Below are positions 33,205 to 42,159 of a DNA stretch of 64,000 bases, one piece after another. Both the position numbers and the translations under genes were made by a program. Position 1 is the first letter of the stretch. Each line of letters opens with the position of its first letter. The stretch covers positions 2,734,987 to 2,798,986 of the forward strand of contig NZ_CP101823.1 in NCBI RefSeq assembly GCF_024498175.1. Reading direction: 5' to 3'. The DNA comes from Haloplanus salinarum (GTDB taxonomy: Archaea > Halobacteriota > Halobacteria > Halobacteriales > Haloferacaceae). Under the pieces are notes generated by a model. That model saw only the letters and a list, made by a program, of their open reading frames with translations, searched no databases and was not told the DNA's origin.

Positions 33205-34632
33205 TCAGCGATAGCCGAGGGCTTCGAGTCGTGTCTCGATGCCCTCGTCGACGCCGGCCGCGGAGTCGTCGCGGTCGACCTCCTCCAGCATCGTCACGTG
33301 GTCGAGGACGGCCTCGCGGAGTCGGTCGCGAGCGGCGACGGCCGACGGGTCGTCGTCGTCCGCCAGGTCGGTTCGTTGCACGGGATCCGACCGGCGGTCG
33401 TAGAGCTCCTCCGCACCCGTCTCGGCGTTCCGGATGTAGACCCAGTCGGCGTCGCGGGCGCTCACCAGCAGGTCCCCCTCGTCGAGCGACCGGGGGATCG
33501 GTTGCTGGGTGACGTCCTCGCCGCGGACGGTGACCGTTACCACGGGGTCGTCCGGCGGTGCGACGTCGTCCCGGATCGTCGGAAGGAGACTCTCACCGAC
33601 CCACTCCGGCGCGGGGTCGACCCCGAGCAGGTCACAGACCGTCGGTGGAACGGCGTCGAGGCCGACGTGGTCGGGGACGCGGCCGGCCGGGAGGCCGGGA
33701 ACGTCGACCAACAGCGGGACCTGGACGAGTTCGTCGTAGAGCTTGGGATAGTGCGCGAGGTGGCCGTGGTCCATGAACTCCTCGCCGTGGTCGCCGGCGA
33801 CGACGACGGCGGTGTCGTCGGCGAGACCCGCGGCGTCGAGCGACGAGAGCAGGCGATCCAGGCTGTCGTCGACCTGTCGGACCGCAGCCTGATACAGGGC
33901 TCGCAGGTCGGCGAGGGTGCGCTCACCGACCGACCACCCCAGCCCGGTCCGGACGTGGGCGATCAGCATCCGTGCCTTGCCGACGCGGCGGTCGGTGATC
34001 TCCCGGAGGTACCGCGGCGCGGGGACGTACGGCGTGTGGGCGTCCATGTAGTGGACCCACAGGAAGAACGGCTCGTCGCTGTCCTCGACGAACGAGGTGG
34101 CCGCGCGCTCCACGTCCAGCATCCGCGAGGCGTCGGTGAAGGGTTTCTCGTCGCTGCCGCCGCGGAGGCGGTTCCCGGCCCGGCGGAACGGCGAGGTGAC
34201 GAGTTGGAGCCACGCCCCCCAGGTGGGGTGGGCGGCGACGAACTCGCCGGCGCGGCCGTCCGTGCCGCCGCCGACGAACGCGTCGAAGTCGTCGAAGCCG
34301 TCGTCGTACCCCCAGTGCTCGGTGAGGAAACCGTTGGCGGCGTTGAAGCCGCCGGTCGCGACGCCCGCCGATCGGAGCCGTTCGGCGAGGGTCGTGGTGC
34401 CGTCGACGCCGATCCGGCCGGTGTCGGCGAAGGCCGGCCGGGAGGCGAGGATCGACGGGAAGGACATCGGCGTCCAGTTGCCGTGAGCGAAGGCGTTCTC
34501 GAAGACGGTACCCCGGTCGGCGAGTTCGGCGAGTGTCGGCGTAGCGTACTCGCCGCCGTAGGGTTCGATGGCGTCGGCACGCAGGGAGTCCACGGTGACG
34601 AGAAGAACGTTGGGGACGGGCGTGTCTGTCAT
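33205..34632 (-). CDS. Sulfatase/alkaline-phosphatase-superfamily hydrolase
   Basis: The 475-residue protein begins NVLLVTVDSLRADAIEPYGG (first metal Asp), has NAFAHGNWTPMSFPSILASR where sulfatases place the modified Cys/Ser (a Thr or Ser is the candidate nucleophile here; no CxPxR), WVHYMDAHTPYVP and VVAGDHGEEFMDHG (metal Asp and His). It lacks a clear signal peptide. With GtrA next door it may modify envelope glycans or act as a phospho-sugar transferase. It belongs to the group common in haloarchaeal glycosylation clusters. Confidence 0.85.
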   Translation of the reverse strand: MTDTPVPNVLLVTVDSLRADAIEPYGGEYATPTLAELADRGTVFENAFAHGNWTPMSFPSILASRPAFADTGRIGVDGTTTLAERLRSAGVATGGFNAANGFLTEHWGYDDGFDDFDAFVGGGTDGRAGEFVAAHPTWGAWLQLVTSPFRRAGNRLRGGSDEKPFTDASRMLDVERAATSFVEDSDEPFFLWVHYMDAHTPYVPAPRYLREITDRRVGKARMLIAHVRTGLGWSVGERTLADLRALYQAAVRQVDDSLDRLLSSLDAAGLADDTAVVVAGDHGEEFMDHGHLAHYPKLYDELVQVPLLVDVPGLPAGRVPDHVGLDAVPPTVCDLLGVDPAPEWVGESLLPTIRDDVAPPDDPVVTVTVRGEDVTQQPIPRSLDEGDLLVSARDADWVYIRNAETGAEELYDRRSDPVQRTDLADDDDPSAVAARDRLREAVLDHVTMLEEVDRDDSAAGVDEGIETRLEALGYR

Positions 34633-34837
34633 ATGAGCGGTTGTCGGCGACAGCGATGGCCGTCGATGGAGCCGACCCGACACCGTCGACGACCGCTGTT
34701 ACCCCGAGTTTGAACGACGACCGTACTCAAGGTTTTGATCGTCGGCTGTCAACATCGGCGGGTGACGTGGAGCGATCCGGCGGACGGAAGACGGCGTCCG
34801 GCACGTTCAAGACGCCGGAGCGTGGACGAGCGTAGTA

Positions 34838-34946
34838 GGGCCCTTAGCTTAGTCCGGTTAAAGCGCCCGGCTCATACTGGCCCGCGACGGCACCGTCGCG
34901 GTCATGGGATACCGGGTGATCGCTGGTTCGAATCCGGCAGGGCCCA
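34838..34946 (+). tRNA. Elongator tRNA-Met(CAT) with a 34-nt intron
   Basis: Acceptor GGGCCCT/AGGGCCC, D-arm with AGTCCGGTTAAAGC, anticodon stem CCCGG/CCGGG, loop CTCATA|A with anticodon CAT, and T-arm GCTGGTTCGAATCCGGC. The intron occupies 34877-34910, between positions 37 and 38, and contains its own hairpin (CCGCGACGG/CCGTCGCGG). Mature length is 75. Introns in this tRNA are standard in haloarchaea. Its 3' end is the attachment site for the island that follows. Confidence 0.95.
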
Positions 34947-34947
34947 T
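34934..34947 (+). other. Attachment-site core within tRNA-Met
   Basis: CCGGCAGGGCCCAT recurs exactly at 40923-40936 and 41036-41049, and with 13 of 14 bases at 46773-46786. The longer match GGTTCGAATCCGGCAGGGCC (34925-34944) is shared with 41027 and 46764. These are direct repeats bounding the integrated DNA. Confidence 0.85.
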
Positions 34948-35258
34948 CCGGAGAACTCTCAGTTCCGGGCCGATTAGAAAACAGGCAATTCGAGGCTTCT
35001 AAGTCCTGTTTTCGGTGTTTCAACCACCATCGAGTAACCCCCGCTGAGACGAATGTCTACTGTTCGCCTGTTGGGGGACCTCGCCGTCGGGCGAAACTCC
35101 AACTCGAAAATAGCGCACGATTCCGCTCCGTCGCGAAGTCGTTCTCGGTTCGCTGGTCGGTCTCGCTGCATAGTCCAGTCGCTTCTCTCCCGGTAGTAGG
35201 TCGACACATGTCGCCCACCCACCACCTCACCCTCCCGTATAGGTGGTGTGTGCGGAGC

Positions 35259-35379
35259 GAGCGGCTGAGCGACCCTCCTTGTGGGGGTCCGAAGCCGCTC
35301 GACCTCGACCGTCCACCGCAAGCGGCGGAGCGGCCCCCTCACATGGGGGCCCGGAGCCGCGCACGCCGCCGATCGGCGG
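35259..35379. repeat. Stem-loop array in front of the replication initiator
   Basis: Three inverted repeats follow each other: outer arms GAGCGGCT/AGCCGCTC (35259-35300) around GACCC/GGGTC; GCGGC/GCCGC (35322-35360) around a perfect 7-bp GGCCCCC/GGGGGCC; and the palindrome CCGCCGATCGGCGG (35366-35379). The first two share layout and loop position. This is a plausible double- or single-strand origin for the HUH protein. The rest of 34948-35498 holds no gene I can support. Confidence 0.6.
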
Positions 35380-35498
35380 AGAGGCGGCGAACGAGATGCG
35401 GTGCGGTTGCCGTAGACTCCTCGGTATCGCCCAGTGACTGACTCGACCGGCCCGGTATCGGATCGGTCGCACGCCCTTCGTGAGTTGCTACTATACCG

Positions 35499-37550
35499 AT
35501 GAGTACCGCTGGCTCCATCTCCGACGGATGTAACACATCCCCCCTTAGTAACTACCTCCTCGAAGAGTTGGAGTCAGAGGGCCTGCTCGGCCGTGGGCAA
35601 TTACTCGATGGGTCATACACTGACCGCGATCAAGATCGCGCACGTCTCCTTCAACTGGTCGCAGAACACCCAGAGGGTATTATACGCTCTCGTCTCGTCC
35701 ATGTCGGACTATACGGAATCCGGCTCTACGGTACTGATCCGTGGCGAAACACCGCCGGGTTCGCTGACCTCGACTACTATAATGCGCAAGAGCGCCACGA
35801 CACGGCACTCGACAAGATTTCAGAGAAAACCTCGACCGTGAATCAGCTTGACGGTAGCGACTCAGAGTACCAGTTTACGTACAGATTTACGAAAGCCGCT
35901 GAGGAGGCCGATTTCGTCCGTCTCGAATCCTCAGGCTCGACAACTACCGTCCACCCGACACTGCGGCTTCTTGACTTGATTTCATCAGGCATTAGTGAAA
36001 CAGAGAATCCCGACGACGGAACAATCTCCGATCGTAATTTCGTTCGTAGAATGCTTTCCTCCGTAGATTCGCACCTTTCAGACGCTCAGAAAGCAGCTTC
36101 CGCTGAGGGACTTCTTCGTTACATCCGGCGCATCGATGACTATCGGCTGGCTTTCGATGTCCACGTTCGCTCTCGGAAAGGCACTGAGACGCGCAGGATG
36201 ACCAAGGAGTACAAGACTCGGTTCAACTCCGAGGATCGTCACGGCCGCTCGTTTGCACGGTTACAGGATTCACTAGACGCACGCACCGAGCCCGGCGCTA
36301 CTGCGGCCTTCATGACGGCCACAACTGATCCTAACCTACACGACTCGCTGCTCGATTCGATACAGAATATTAATCCGAATTTCCACCGGCTTCAGCAGTA
36401 CCTCTCTTCGGACCCGTCGACGAAAGATGATACTCGGAAAGTTGGTGTTCCCGGCTGGCGTCCGGACTTGGATGGCGAAGTTACCGGTCGGCCGCGTGAA
36501 ACGCTCGACTACCTGAAAGTCCTCGAATTCGCCTCCGGTGGTCTTCCACATCTGCATACGCTCTATTTCAACCCTCCGCGGCGCGAATCTGATGGGATGC
36601 CGTGGCTGATCGACAAAGGGGAGTTGTCGCAGAAATGGTCCGATTACGGGCAGGGTTCCATTGTCGACGTTCGGCCGCTGGTGTTTCGAGACGACCTCCG
36701 CCCAGCTGGTGACCCGGACGATCCCGATGACGACGGTCTTTGCCACCTCGTTCCGTATGTCGAGTCCTCACTTGAACAGATAGGCGCGTCGACGTTCATA
36801 CAAGGGTGTACCGAGGAGACAATCCTCAACTGGTACCGCCGAGAGCACGATCTCGATGGCGTACGATTCAATTCATCTGAGGGATGGGTCGACTGGTACC
36901 GCTACGGTGATAACGACCTCTCCCGCGAAGAGGCCGCGAAACGGGCCGGAAAGCACGATCTCGTCGATATGGAAGGCGATAATGAGGTTATTTTTCAGAA
37001 AACTGCTGGCTCATATCTCGGAAAGTATCTGAGTGCTACCTATGGGGCGCTTTCAAACGTGACTGAGTCGTTCGAAGACCGAGAAACGCTAACATCTGGA
37101 GAAGACGACTCGAAAGAGGCTGTCTGGAAACTGGCACTCTATTGGGCGACAGATAAGCAATTCTGGTCCACCTCACGCGGTATTGAGCGAGCAATTGATC
37201 CGGAAGATCAGGGGCTAGAAGATGATATTCGCGAGGCTGCTGAGTGGGCGGCTCAGGATACGGTCCTTAACCTATCTCATGCATACGCTGAAACGTGGGT
37301 TCATGAGCCCAATCTCGACGAACTCATCGAATCTGGTCGGGCACAGGCTACACTCCGCGAATTGGCTACCGACTACTGGATCTCGATTGATTACTGTGGT
37401 GCTTTCCCATACTGGGATATGCCTGTACAAACGTCACAAGCGGTGTCTCTGGAAATTCTCGAAGAGAATGTAAACGATCCAGATAGTCCCTCTATCGCCG
37501 AGGATGCTGATCGACCACCACCATTAGCACAGGTCTGGGGAGAAGCTTAG
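35499..37550 (+). CDS. HUH-endonuclease replication initiator (rolling-circle Rep)
   Basis: The 683-residue protein shows the three rolling-circle motifs in order: motif 1 FMTATTDP at residues 271-278, motif 2 GGLPHLHTLYF with the metal-binding His351 and His353, and motif 3 AGSYLGKYLSATY with candidate nucleophile Tyr506 (Tyr510 also possible) and Lys509. The N-terminal 250 residues include a possible winged-helix stretch (LLQLVAEHPEGIIRSRLVHVG). It would nick the element's origin and start rolling-circle replication, as in haloarchaeal small plasmids and pleolipoviruses. A stem-loop array lies 120 bp upstream. Base composition is lower in GC than the chromosome. Confidence 0.85.
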   Translation: MSTAGSISDGCNTSPLSNYLLEELESEGLLGRGQLLDGSYTDRDQDRARLLQLVAEHPEGIIRSRLVHVGLYGIRLYGTDPWRNTAGFADLDYYNAQERHDTALDKISEKTSTVNQLDGSDSEYQFTYRFTKAAEEADFVRLESSGSTTTVHPTLRLLDLISSGISETENPDDGTISDRNFVRRMLSSVDSHLSDAQKAASAEGLLRYIRRIDDYRLAFDVHVRSRKGTETRRMTKEYKTRFNSEDRHGRSFARLQDSLDARTEPGATAAFMTATTDPNLHDSLLDSIQNINPNFHRLQQYLSSDPSTKDDTRKVGVPGWRPDLDGEVTGRPRETLDYLKVLEFASGGLPHLHTLYFNPPRRESDGMPWLIDKGELSQKWSDYGQGSIVDVRPLVFRDDLRPAGDPDDPDDDGLCHLVPYVESSLEQIGASTFIQGCTEETILNWYRREHDLDGVRFNSSEGWVDWYRYGDNDLSREEAAKRAGKHDLVDMEGDNEVIFQKTAGSYLGKYLSATYGALSNVTESFEDRETLTSGEDDSKEAVWKLALYWATDKQFWSTSRGIERAIDPEDQGLEDDIREAAEWAAQDTVLNLSHAYAETWVHEPNLDELIESGRAQATLRELATDYWISIDYCGAFPYWDMPVQTSQAVSLEILEENVNDPDSPSIAEDADRPPPLAQVWGEA

Positions 37551-37835
37551 TGCTGCTTCAACTGTTGACTTGCAAGTCTCTCAATTGCTGTAGTGGTATA
37601 GGTGTGCAAGACTCAGAGGATTGAGCTCAGCACGCTGATCGTATTTATTTCGTGATGTTAGTGCTGAACTATCCGTATACCGAGTCGGCAGACTGAACGC
37701 TCAAAAATTAGGTCAGGCGTCCACAAAATATTAGATACTTAATAAATAAAGGGTCGGACTCGTCGCTAATTTACTCTTCACCGACGGAAAGAAGCTGTAA
37801 TATACTTGGATATTAGACGCAATAGTGAACATTAC

Positions 37836-38813
37836 ATGATTAGTTTCACTGAATGGCTCTCTGAGAGCGTCTCCACACTCCGGAATGGAGACCGATCACT
37901 ACCGGCACGGCTTCTACGGCCGGCTTATTATATTTATGTCGGTGGATTACTCACCCTCAACCAATACGTCACGTACGGGACGAATATTTACGATCGGGAG
38001 TGGGACGTGCTTCTCATCCTTGATGCCTGTCGAGTCGATGCATTACGCGAGGTTGCAGAAGAATATGATTTTATTACGGAAGTTGAATCGATGCGTTCCG
38101 TCGGAAGTACCTCTTTTGAGTGGTTAAGCCACACATTCACTACTGAATATCGAGATGAAATCAGCCGAACTGCCTATGTGACCGGAAATGCCTACTCTGA
38201 GCGAGTGTTCGGACAGGGTGGTGAAACTGGATCGGCCGCAATACCCTTTGGTCCAGCGGAGTACGACGTAGTCGCTCCCGACGAATTCGGTTATTTAGAG
38301 GAGGTATGGCGTGCCGACATATCCGATGAATGGATTGTTGGCGAGGGTGAACAGACTGGGCGGCATCCCCGATATATCACAGATCGAGCGATTTCCGTTA
38401 AACGTTCTATCGACCCGGAGCAATTGATGGTTCATTATATGTATCCACACGATCCGTTCCCATTAGCTGGAGAGGATCTCTATCGACCATTCGAGGCGCT
38501 TAAGTCCGGAACCGCCTCGCGGGAAGAAGTGTGGAATGCTTATCTTGATACGCTCCGCTTGGTTCTCGATAGCGTGGAACTGCTGTTAGAAAATATAGAT
38601 GCCGACCGTGTAGCAATCACTGCGGACCATGGCGAGGCGTTCGGTGAGTATGGCTTCTATCGACATGTTATCGGCTGTCCGATACCCTGTATGCGTCAAG
38701 TACCATGGGTCGAGACAGTAGCGACCGATGAGGCAACTTACGAGCCGACGGCACCTGCTCCTGAAAGCGATCTCGGCGTTGAAGAGCAATTAGAACACTT
38801 GGGCTATCTGTAG
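37836..38813 (+). CDS. Sulfatase-like hydrolase (alkaline phosphatase superfamily)
   Basis: The 325-residue product has a membrane-proximal N-terminal part, then WDVLLILDACRVDALREV (first metal Asp), a Ser-rich turn VGSTSFEWLSHTF (candidate nucleophile Thr/Ser), VHYMYPHDPFPLAG and ITADHGEAFGEYGFYRH (metal Asp/His). It belongs to the superfamily of the gene at 33205 but to a shorter branch. Cargo on the mobile element; it may alter host surface glycans. An AT-rich promoter-like stretch (TGTAATATACTTGG) precedes it; 37551-37835 has no gene. Confidence 0.75.
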   Translation: MISFTEWLSESVSTLRNGDRSLPARLLRPAYYIYVGGLLTLNQYVTYGTNIYDREWDVLLILDACRVDALREVAEEYDFITEVESMRSVGSTSFEWLSHTFTTEYRDEISRTAYVTGNAYSERVFGQGGETGSAAIPFGPAEYDVVAPDEFGYLEEVWRADISDEWIVGEGEQTGRHPRYITDRAISVKRSIDPEQLMVHYMYPHDPFPLAGEDLYRPFEALKSGTASREEVWNAYLDTLRLVLDSVELLLENIDADRVAITADHGEAFGEYGFYRHVIGCPIPCMRQVPWVETVATDEATYEPTAPAPESDLGVEEQLEHLGYL

Positions 38814-38955
38814 CGGGTGATTCAAATTGGAGGCTTTCGCGCTAAGTATGCGCTGTGTATCTTGCAGGGTTTCAAAAATATGAACTATATTTGGCAAGTT
38901 GATAGCGGGGTAGTGTACCTGCAAGTTCGGGGGTGAATCTACACTGAGTCTGTTT

Positions 38956-39306
38956 TTAGGGTGGTAGACCTTGTAGAATATAGCCCGCACCCAGCTTGGA
39001 TATTTTATATTTTCCTCGACTTTCTTTTTCAACTAATCCACCGGCGTTTAATGCATTCAGACGACGCGAAACCCCTGCACGGGACCGATCAATATTGTCC
39101 GCGATCACCGCCGGCGTGAGAGTGAGATTCGACCGCATCAAGACTAACAAAATGTCTCGATCGGTCTCTGTGATCCACTCGTAATCTTCTCGATCCTCCC
39201 TGAGCCACATCTCTTCTGCTTCAGAAAAATCAGGAACCCCATCTATGACTATCTCAGTAAATCTTTCAGGAATCTCGGGGTCGTCCTCTTCTTCGCTGTC
39301 GGCCAT
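38956..39306 (-). CDS. Winged-helix transcriptional regulator
   Basis: The 116-residue product has an acidic N-terminus (MADSEEEDDPEIPERF) and a winged-helix domain: ITETDRDILLVLMRSNLTLT, PAVIADNIDRSRAGVSRRLN, ALNAGGLVEKESRGKYKISK, ending LGAGYILQGLPP. This is the MarR/ArsR-like form common on haloarchaeal plasmids and viruses. It faces the sulfatase-like gene and diverges from the zinc-ribbon/integrase pair, so it may control their expression. ATG 39306 is preferred over the upstream in-frame start at 39360. Confidence 0.8.
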   Translation of the reverse strand: MADSEEEDDPEIPERFTEIVIDGVPDFSEAEEMWLREDREDYEWITETDRDILLVLMRSNLTLTPAVIADNIDRSRAGVSRRLNALNAGGLVEKESRGKYKISKLGAGYILQGLPP

Positions 39307-39506
39307 ATGACTTCGATCACCGCCTACACAAAAAGATGTTTCCCGTTGATTGACCTCCAAGTGCTGATCATTAATTAGTGATAAACACTAAGTGACCTCG
39401 GATTAAACTCGGTGCCTGAGAGCTACCTAGTCGGTCTGTGGTGATTCCGTAGGTCTGTGAGAAAGGCCGTGCTGGTACCACGGCCACGGTAGTTCTCGTG
39501 ACCAGT

Positions 39507-39818
39507 ATGCACGGAACCACCGCGGGGCTTTCCAGCCCCAAACAATCGGACGTATCGATCAGTGAAAACTCCGACGGGAATTGTTCCTACTGCGGAGATC
39601 ATGCAGATGGGATTGACGCACTCCGGCGGACAGCCGTCTGTCAACGTTGCGCCCGAATACTGTCTGAGTGGGGTCGCTGCAAGAACTGCAAGAAAACAAT
39701 CACTCCACAATCCCCCAATAGACTCCCGTTCTATGACCGACTTGTCCACGGTTACTTCGCCCACTTTCTGTCTGCCCATGTGGATCGCTCAGAATGGGGC
39801 CCTCAGGAGGAGCAATGA
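39507..39818 (+). CDS. Small zinc-ribbon protein coupled to the integrase
   Basis: The 103-residue product has two treble-clef-like knuckles, CSYCGDHADGIDALRRTAVC with QRCARI, and then CKNCKK, six to seven Cys in all. Its TGA overlaps the integrase ATG (ATGA), and the integrase Shine-Dalgarno AGGAGG lies within its 3' end. In SNJ2, small proteins co-transcribed with the integrase are needed for integration; this gene is a candidate equivalent. ATG 39507 is used; a GTG at 39498 is possible. Confidence 0.75.
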   Translation: MHGTTAGLSSPKQSDVSISENSDGNCSYCGDHADGIDALRRTAVCQRCARILSEWGRCKNCKKTITPQSPNRLPFYDRLVHGYFAHFLSAHVDRSEWGPQEEQ

Positions 39819-40852
39819 CCGACGACCTCCAGCCGCTCTCGCCACCCGAGGGCATCGAGATGTACCTCGAAGCTCGTCGCGACGAGTTGAGTGATGGAAC
39901 TCTGAGCGGTCAGAAGTACCGTCTTGATTCTTTCCTCCAATGGTGCAAGGAGGAAGAGCTAGAGAATCTGAACGAGCTTGACGGTCGCGATCTCTACCGG
40001 TTCCGTGTCTGGCGTCGAGAAGGCAACGGTGACGGTCGTGAGCCGATTACACAGGTGACCCTTCGAGGTCAGCTCTCGACGCTCCGTGCATTCCTCCGCT
40101 TCGCTGAGGAGGTCGACGCAGTTCGCGAAGGTCTTCGCGCGGACGTGCCGCTCCCGACAGTGAGTAGCGGCCAGAACGTGAGTGATACCACTCTTAGCCC
40201 CGATCGAGCGGGAGATATTCTGGAGTATCTGAATCGCTACCACTACGCAAGCCGTACACACGGGATTCTGCTCCTGATGTGGCACACCGGCGCGCGGGTT
40301 GGTGCGATTCGCTCGCTGGATCTTGCTGATGTCGATCTCAGTAACGATCGACCGGGTATTCAGTTCCGGCACCGTCCGGAGACTGACACGCCGCTGAAAA
40401 ACAAGGAGAAGGGGGAACGCTGGAACGCGATCAGTCCAAACGTGGCTCGGGTTCTTCAGGACTACATCGACGGACCACGCGAAGAGATGCGCGACGAACA
40501 CGGCCGTTCTCCGTTGTTTACCACCGAATACGGTCGTCCATCTCTGACCACGTTCCGAGATGCGGTGTATCGAGTCACCCGTCCCTGCTGGCGCGGGGCC
40601 GAGTGTCCGCACGATAGAGACCTGGACAACTGCGAGGCGACTGATCTGGTTCACGCGAGTAAGTGCCCCTCGTCTCGATCTCCGCACGACGTTCGGAGCG
40701 GTCGGGTGACTGCATACCGTCGCGAGGACGTTCCCCGACGAGTTGTCTCTGACCGGCTGAACGCGAGTAGCGATATCCTCGACGAACACTACGACCGTCG
40801 GAGTGCTCGTGAAAAGGCAGAGCAACGGCGCGATTACCTCAGAGACCTATGA
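39815..40852 (+). CDS. int: Tyrosine integrase, SNJ2-type
   Basis: The 345-residue recombinase has a SAM-like core-binding N-terminal domain (MYLEARRDELSDGTLSGQKY, residues 17-36) and a catalytic domain with Arg161 (HTGARVGAIRSLDL), Lys195/197 (TPLKNKEKGERW), His291 and Arg294 (SPHDVRSG) and nucleophile Tyr326 (ILDEHYDRRS). A Cys cluster (Cys258, 264, 273, 284) just before His291 looks like a zinc insertion and is typical of haloarchaeal integrases of this group. It lies 70 bp from the right attachment copy. The Shine-Dalgarno AGGAGG at 39806 supports ATG 39815. Confidence 0.93.
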   Translation: MTDDLQPLSPPEGIEMYLEARRDELSDGTLSGQKYRLDSFLQWCKEEELENLNELDGRDLYRFRVWRREGNGDGREPITQVTLRGQLSTLRAFLRFAEEVDAVREGLRADVPLPTVSSGQNVSDTTLSPDRAGDILEYLNRYHYASRTHGILLLMWHTGARVGAIRSLDLADVDLSNDRPGIQFRHRPETDTPLKNKEKGERWNAISPNVARVLQDYIDGPREEMRDEHGRSPLFTTEYGRPSLTTFRDAVYRVTRPCWRGAECPHDRDLDNCEATDLVHASKCPSSRSPHDVRSGRVTAYRREDVPRRVVSDRLNASSDILDEHYDRRSAREKAEQRRDYLRDL

Positions 40853-40922
40853 CGGATCAGGTTTCAACCCACCAGGGGAGCAGTAGAGAAGCGAGGGGTA
40901 GCGAAAGCGCAGTACGTCGCTC

Positions 40923-41049
40923 CCGGCAGGGCCCATGAGAACCGCCGAGCGACGGCGAGGCGTGTTCGAATACCCCCGCGGATTCGAAGCAGGGAGTGGA
41001 GCGGGCGACGCGAGCGGAACGACCGAGGTTCGAATCCGGCAGGGCCCAT
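40923..41049 (+). repeat. 113-bp unit bounded by two attachment cores
   Basis: CCGGCAGGGCCCAT at 40923-40936 and 41036-41049 encloses an inverted T-arm (CGGATTCGAAG... and ...GGTTCGAATCCGG). The unit has the same plan as the scars beside tRNA-Val and both tRNA-Arg genes. It may be the remnant of a second integration or a composite right end. Confidence 0.7.
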
Positions 41050-41526
41050 CCAGAGTTTACACGATTCTGAGCTAACGGATTCAACCGTGTGACTGCCTGA
41101 AACCCATATTTCCACTTTTGCCGAGCCGAACATAAATTTCTGGCAGTCTGGAGTTCAATCATACTGTGAATGCGGGTCGCCGCTGTCGTGCCTTCGTTGA
41201 TCACTGAGAGCGATACCCCCGTAATCATTCGCTCGTTGTGGGGGGCAACACGCGTTTGGAGCGCCGTTTCCCCTGTTATCCCTCTCTCGCTGTGGGGGCT
41301 CCACAGCTGCGAACTGCTAGTAGGTCACCACGGCGACGCATCAGATGTACACTGACTATCTGCCACGAATGGCGTGACCGATACAGAGGATGTAGTCAGC
41401 ACGGGGACTGCGTTATTTTCTCAAAATGAATCCTGAACCAACCGATAGAACTTGCCTGCGTAGTTATCGACCGTCTCGGATTGCCACCGAGAAATATCAG
41501 AAATACATCAAAACGGGTACCCTCCC

Positions 41527-41817
41527 CTACGCTAATAGTAATTCAGGGACCGATGCAAGGACACCGAGGAAGACAACGAAGGTACCGACGGCTAGCATTC
41601 GAAGTGTTCCTGCTGAACGTCGTCGGTCCGGTGGCAGCGACTCGGCGACTCCGGAGAATCCAAGCCCGATAGCAAAAAAGACGAAAAAGTCAGAAGCGTT
41701 GAGCACGACAGCAGTGTACACCCAAATAAGGAGGCAGATGAACGATAAGAACAACATGATGAGCCCCTTCCTTCGTCCATCTGGCTCACGGAACACCATC
41801 TGTGGAAGTGACTCCAT
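41527..41817 (-). CDS. Small membrane protein
   Basis: The 96-residue product has a short entry (MESLPQMVFREPDGRRKG) and three hydrophobic segments: LIMLFLSFICLLIWVYTAVV, FFVFFAIGLGFSGVAESLPP and MLAVGTFVVFLGVLASVPEL. It has the look of a haloarchaeal hypothetical family. The frame could extend to a TTG at 41922, but ATG 41817 is the natural start. Mobile-island cargo; function unknown. An opposite-strand frame here is Ser/Thr/Lys-rich and rejected. Confidence 0.68.
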   Translation of the reverse strand: MESLPQMVFREPDGRRKGLIMLFLSFICLLIWVYTAVVLNASDFFVFFAIGLGFSGVAESLPPDRRRSAGTLRMLAVGTFVVFLGVLASVPELLLA

Positions 41818-42159
41818 ATGTACCAGCAATAGTTCGGCCCTGTAAAGCGTGCGGATAACTGAAAACCGGCCTGTACTTTCTCTTTCATCTGCATCTTCCA
41901 CCGATCTATTTGCCAGCTCCAAATAGACACCACTGTTTCACTGTGCTCGGTAAGAGCTCCAATAATATGATACAAAATGAACGTACATGCTGAACGATTC
42001 GCGCAGGCGTCTTTACCGATACGAGCGCTGTATTCAGCAGCGTCCACAAGATCTCCTCAGTTTCTGTTAGTAGTGAGTTGCGAGATACAGAGAGTGAATT
42101 CAGCAATCAGATATGGTCTATGCCGAGCGAATTTTTCTATAGAACCACACATTCATAAT

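Larger units (their letters stand above)
34948..41049 (+). mobile_element. Integrated plasmid/provirus-like element at tRNA-Met
   Basis: About 6.1 kb of lower-GC DNA with mixed codon use lies between the tRNA-Met 3' end and duplicate copies of it. It carries an HUH initiator (35499), a sulfatase-like gene (37836), a winged-helix regulator (38956), a zinc-ribbon gene (39507) and a tyrosine integrase (39815) next to the right end. The integrase coupled to a small accessory gene, and the tRNA-Met target, match what is known of the temperate pleolipovirus SNJ2. No spike, matrix-like or packaging genes are visible, so a plasmid or a satellite-like element is likelier than a full provirus. Confidence 0.85.

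Noticed and set aside
35227-35472. Leftward 81-codon gene before Rep
   Set aside because: Composition follows the stem-loop array; no start signal or domain.
36336-36746. Leftward frame inside the Rep gene
   Set aside because: Antisense to the HUH motif region, which is clearly coding on the other strand.
41426-41845. Rightward 139-codon gene
   Set aside because: It is Ser/Thr/Lys-rich without structure and overlaps a coherent membrane protein on the other strand.
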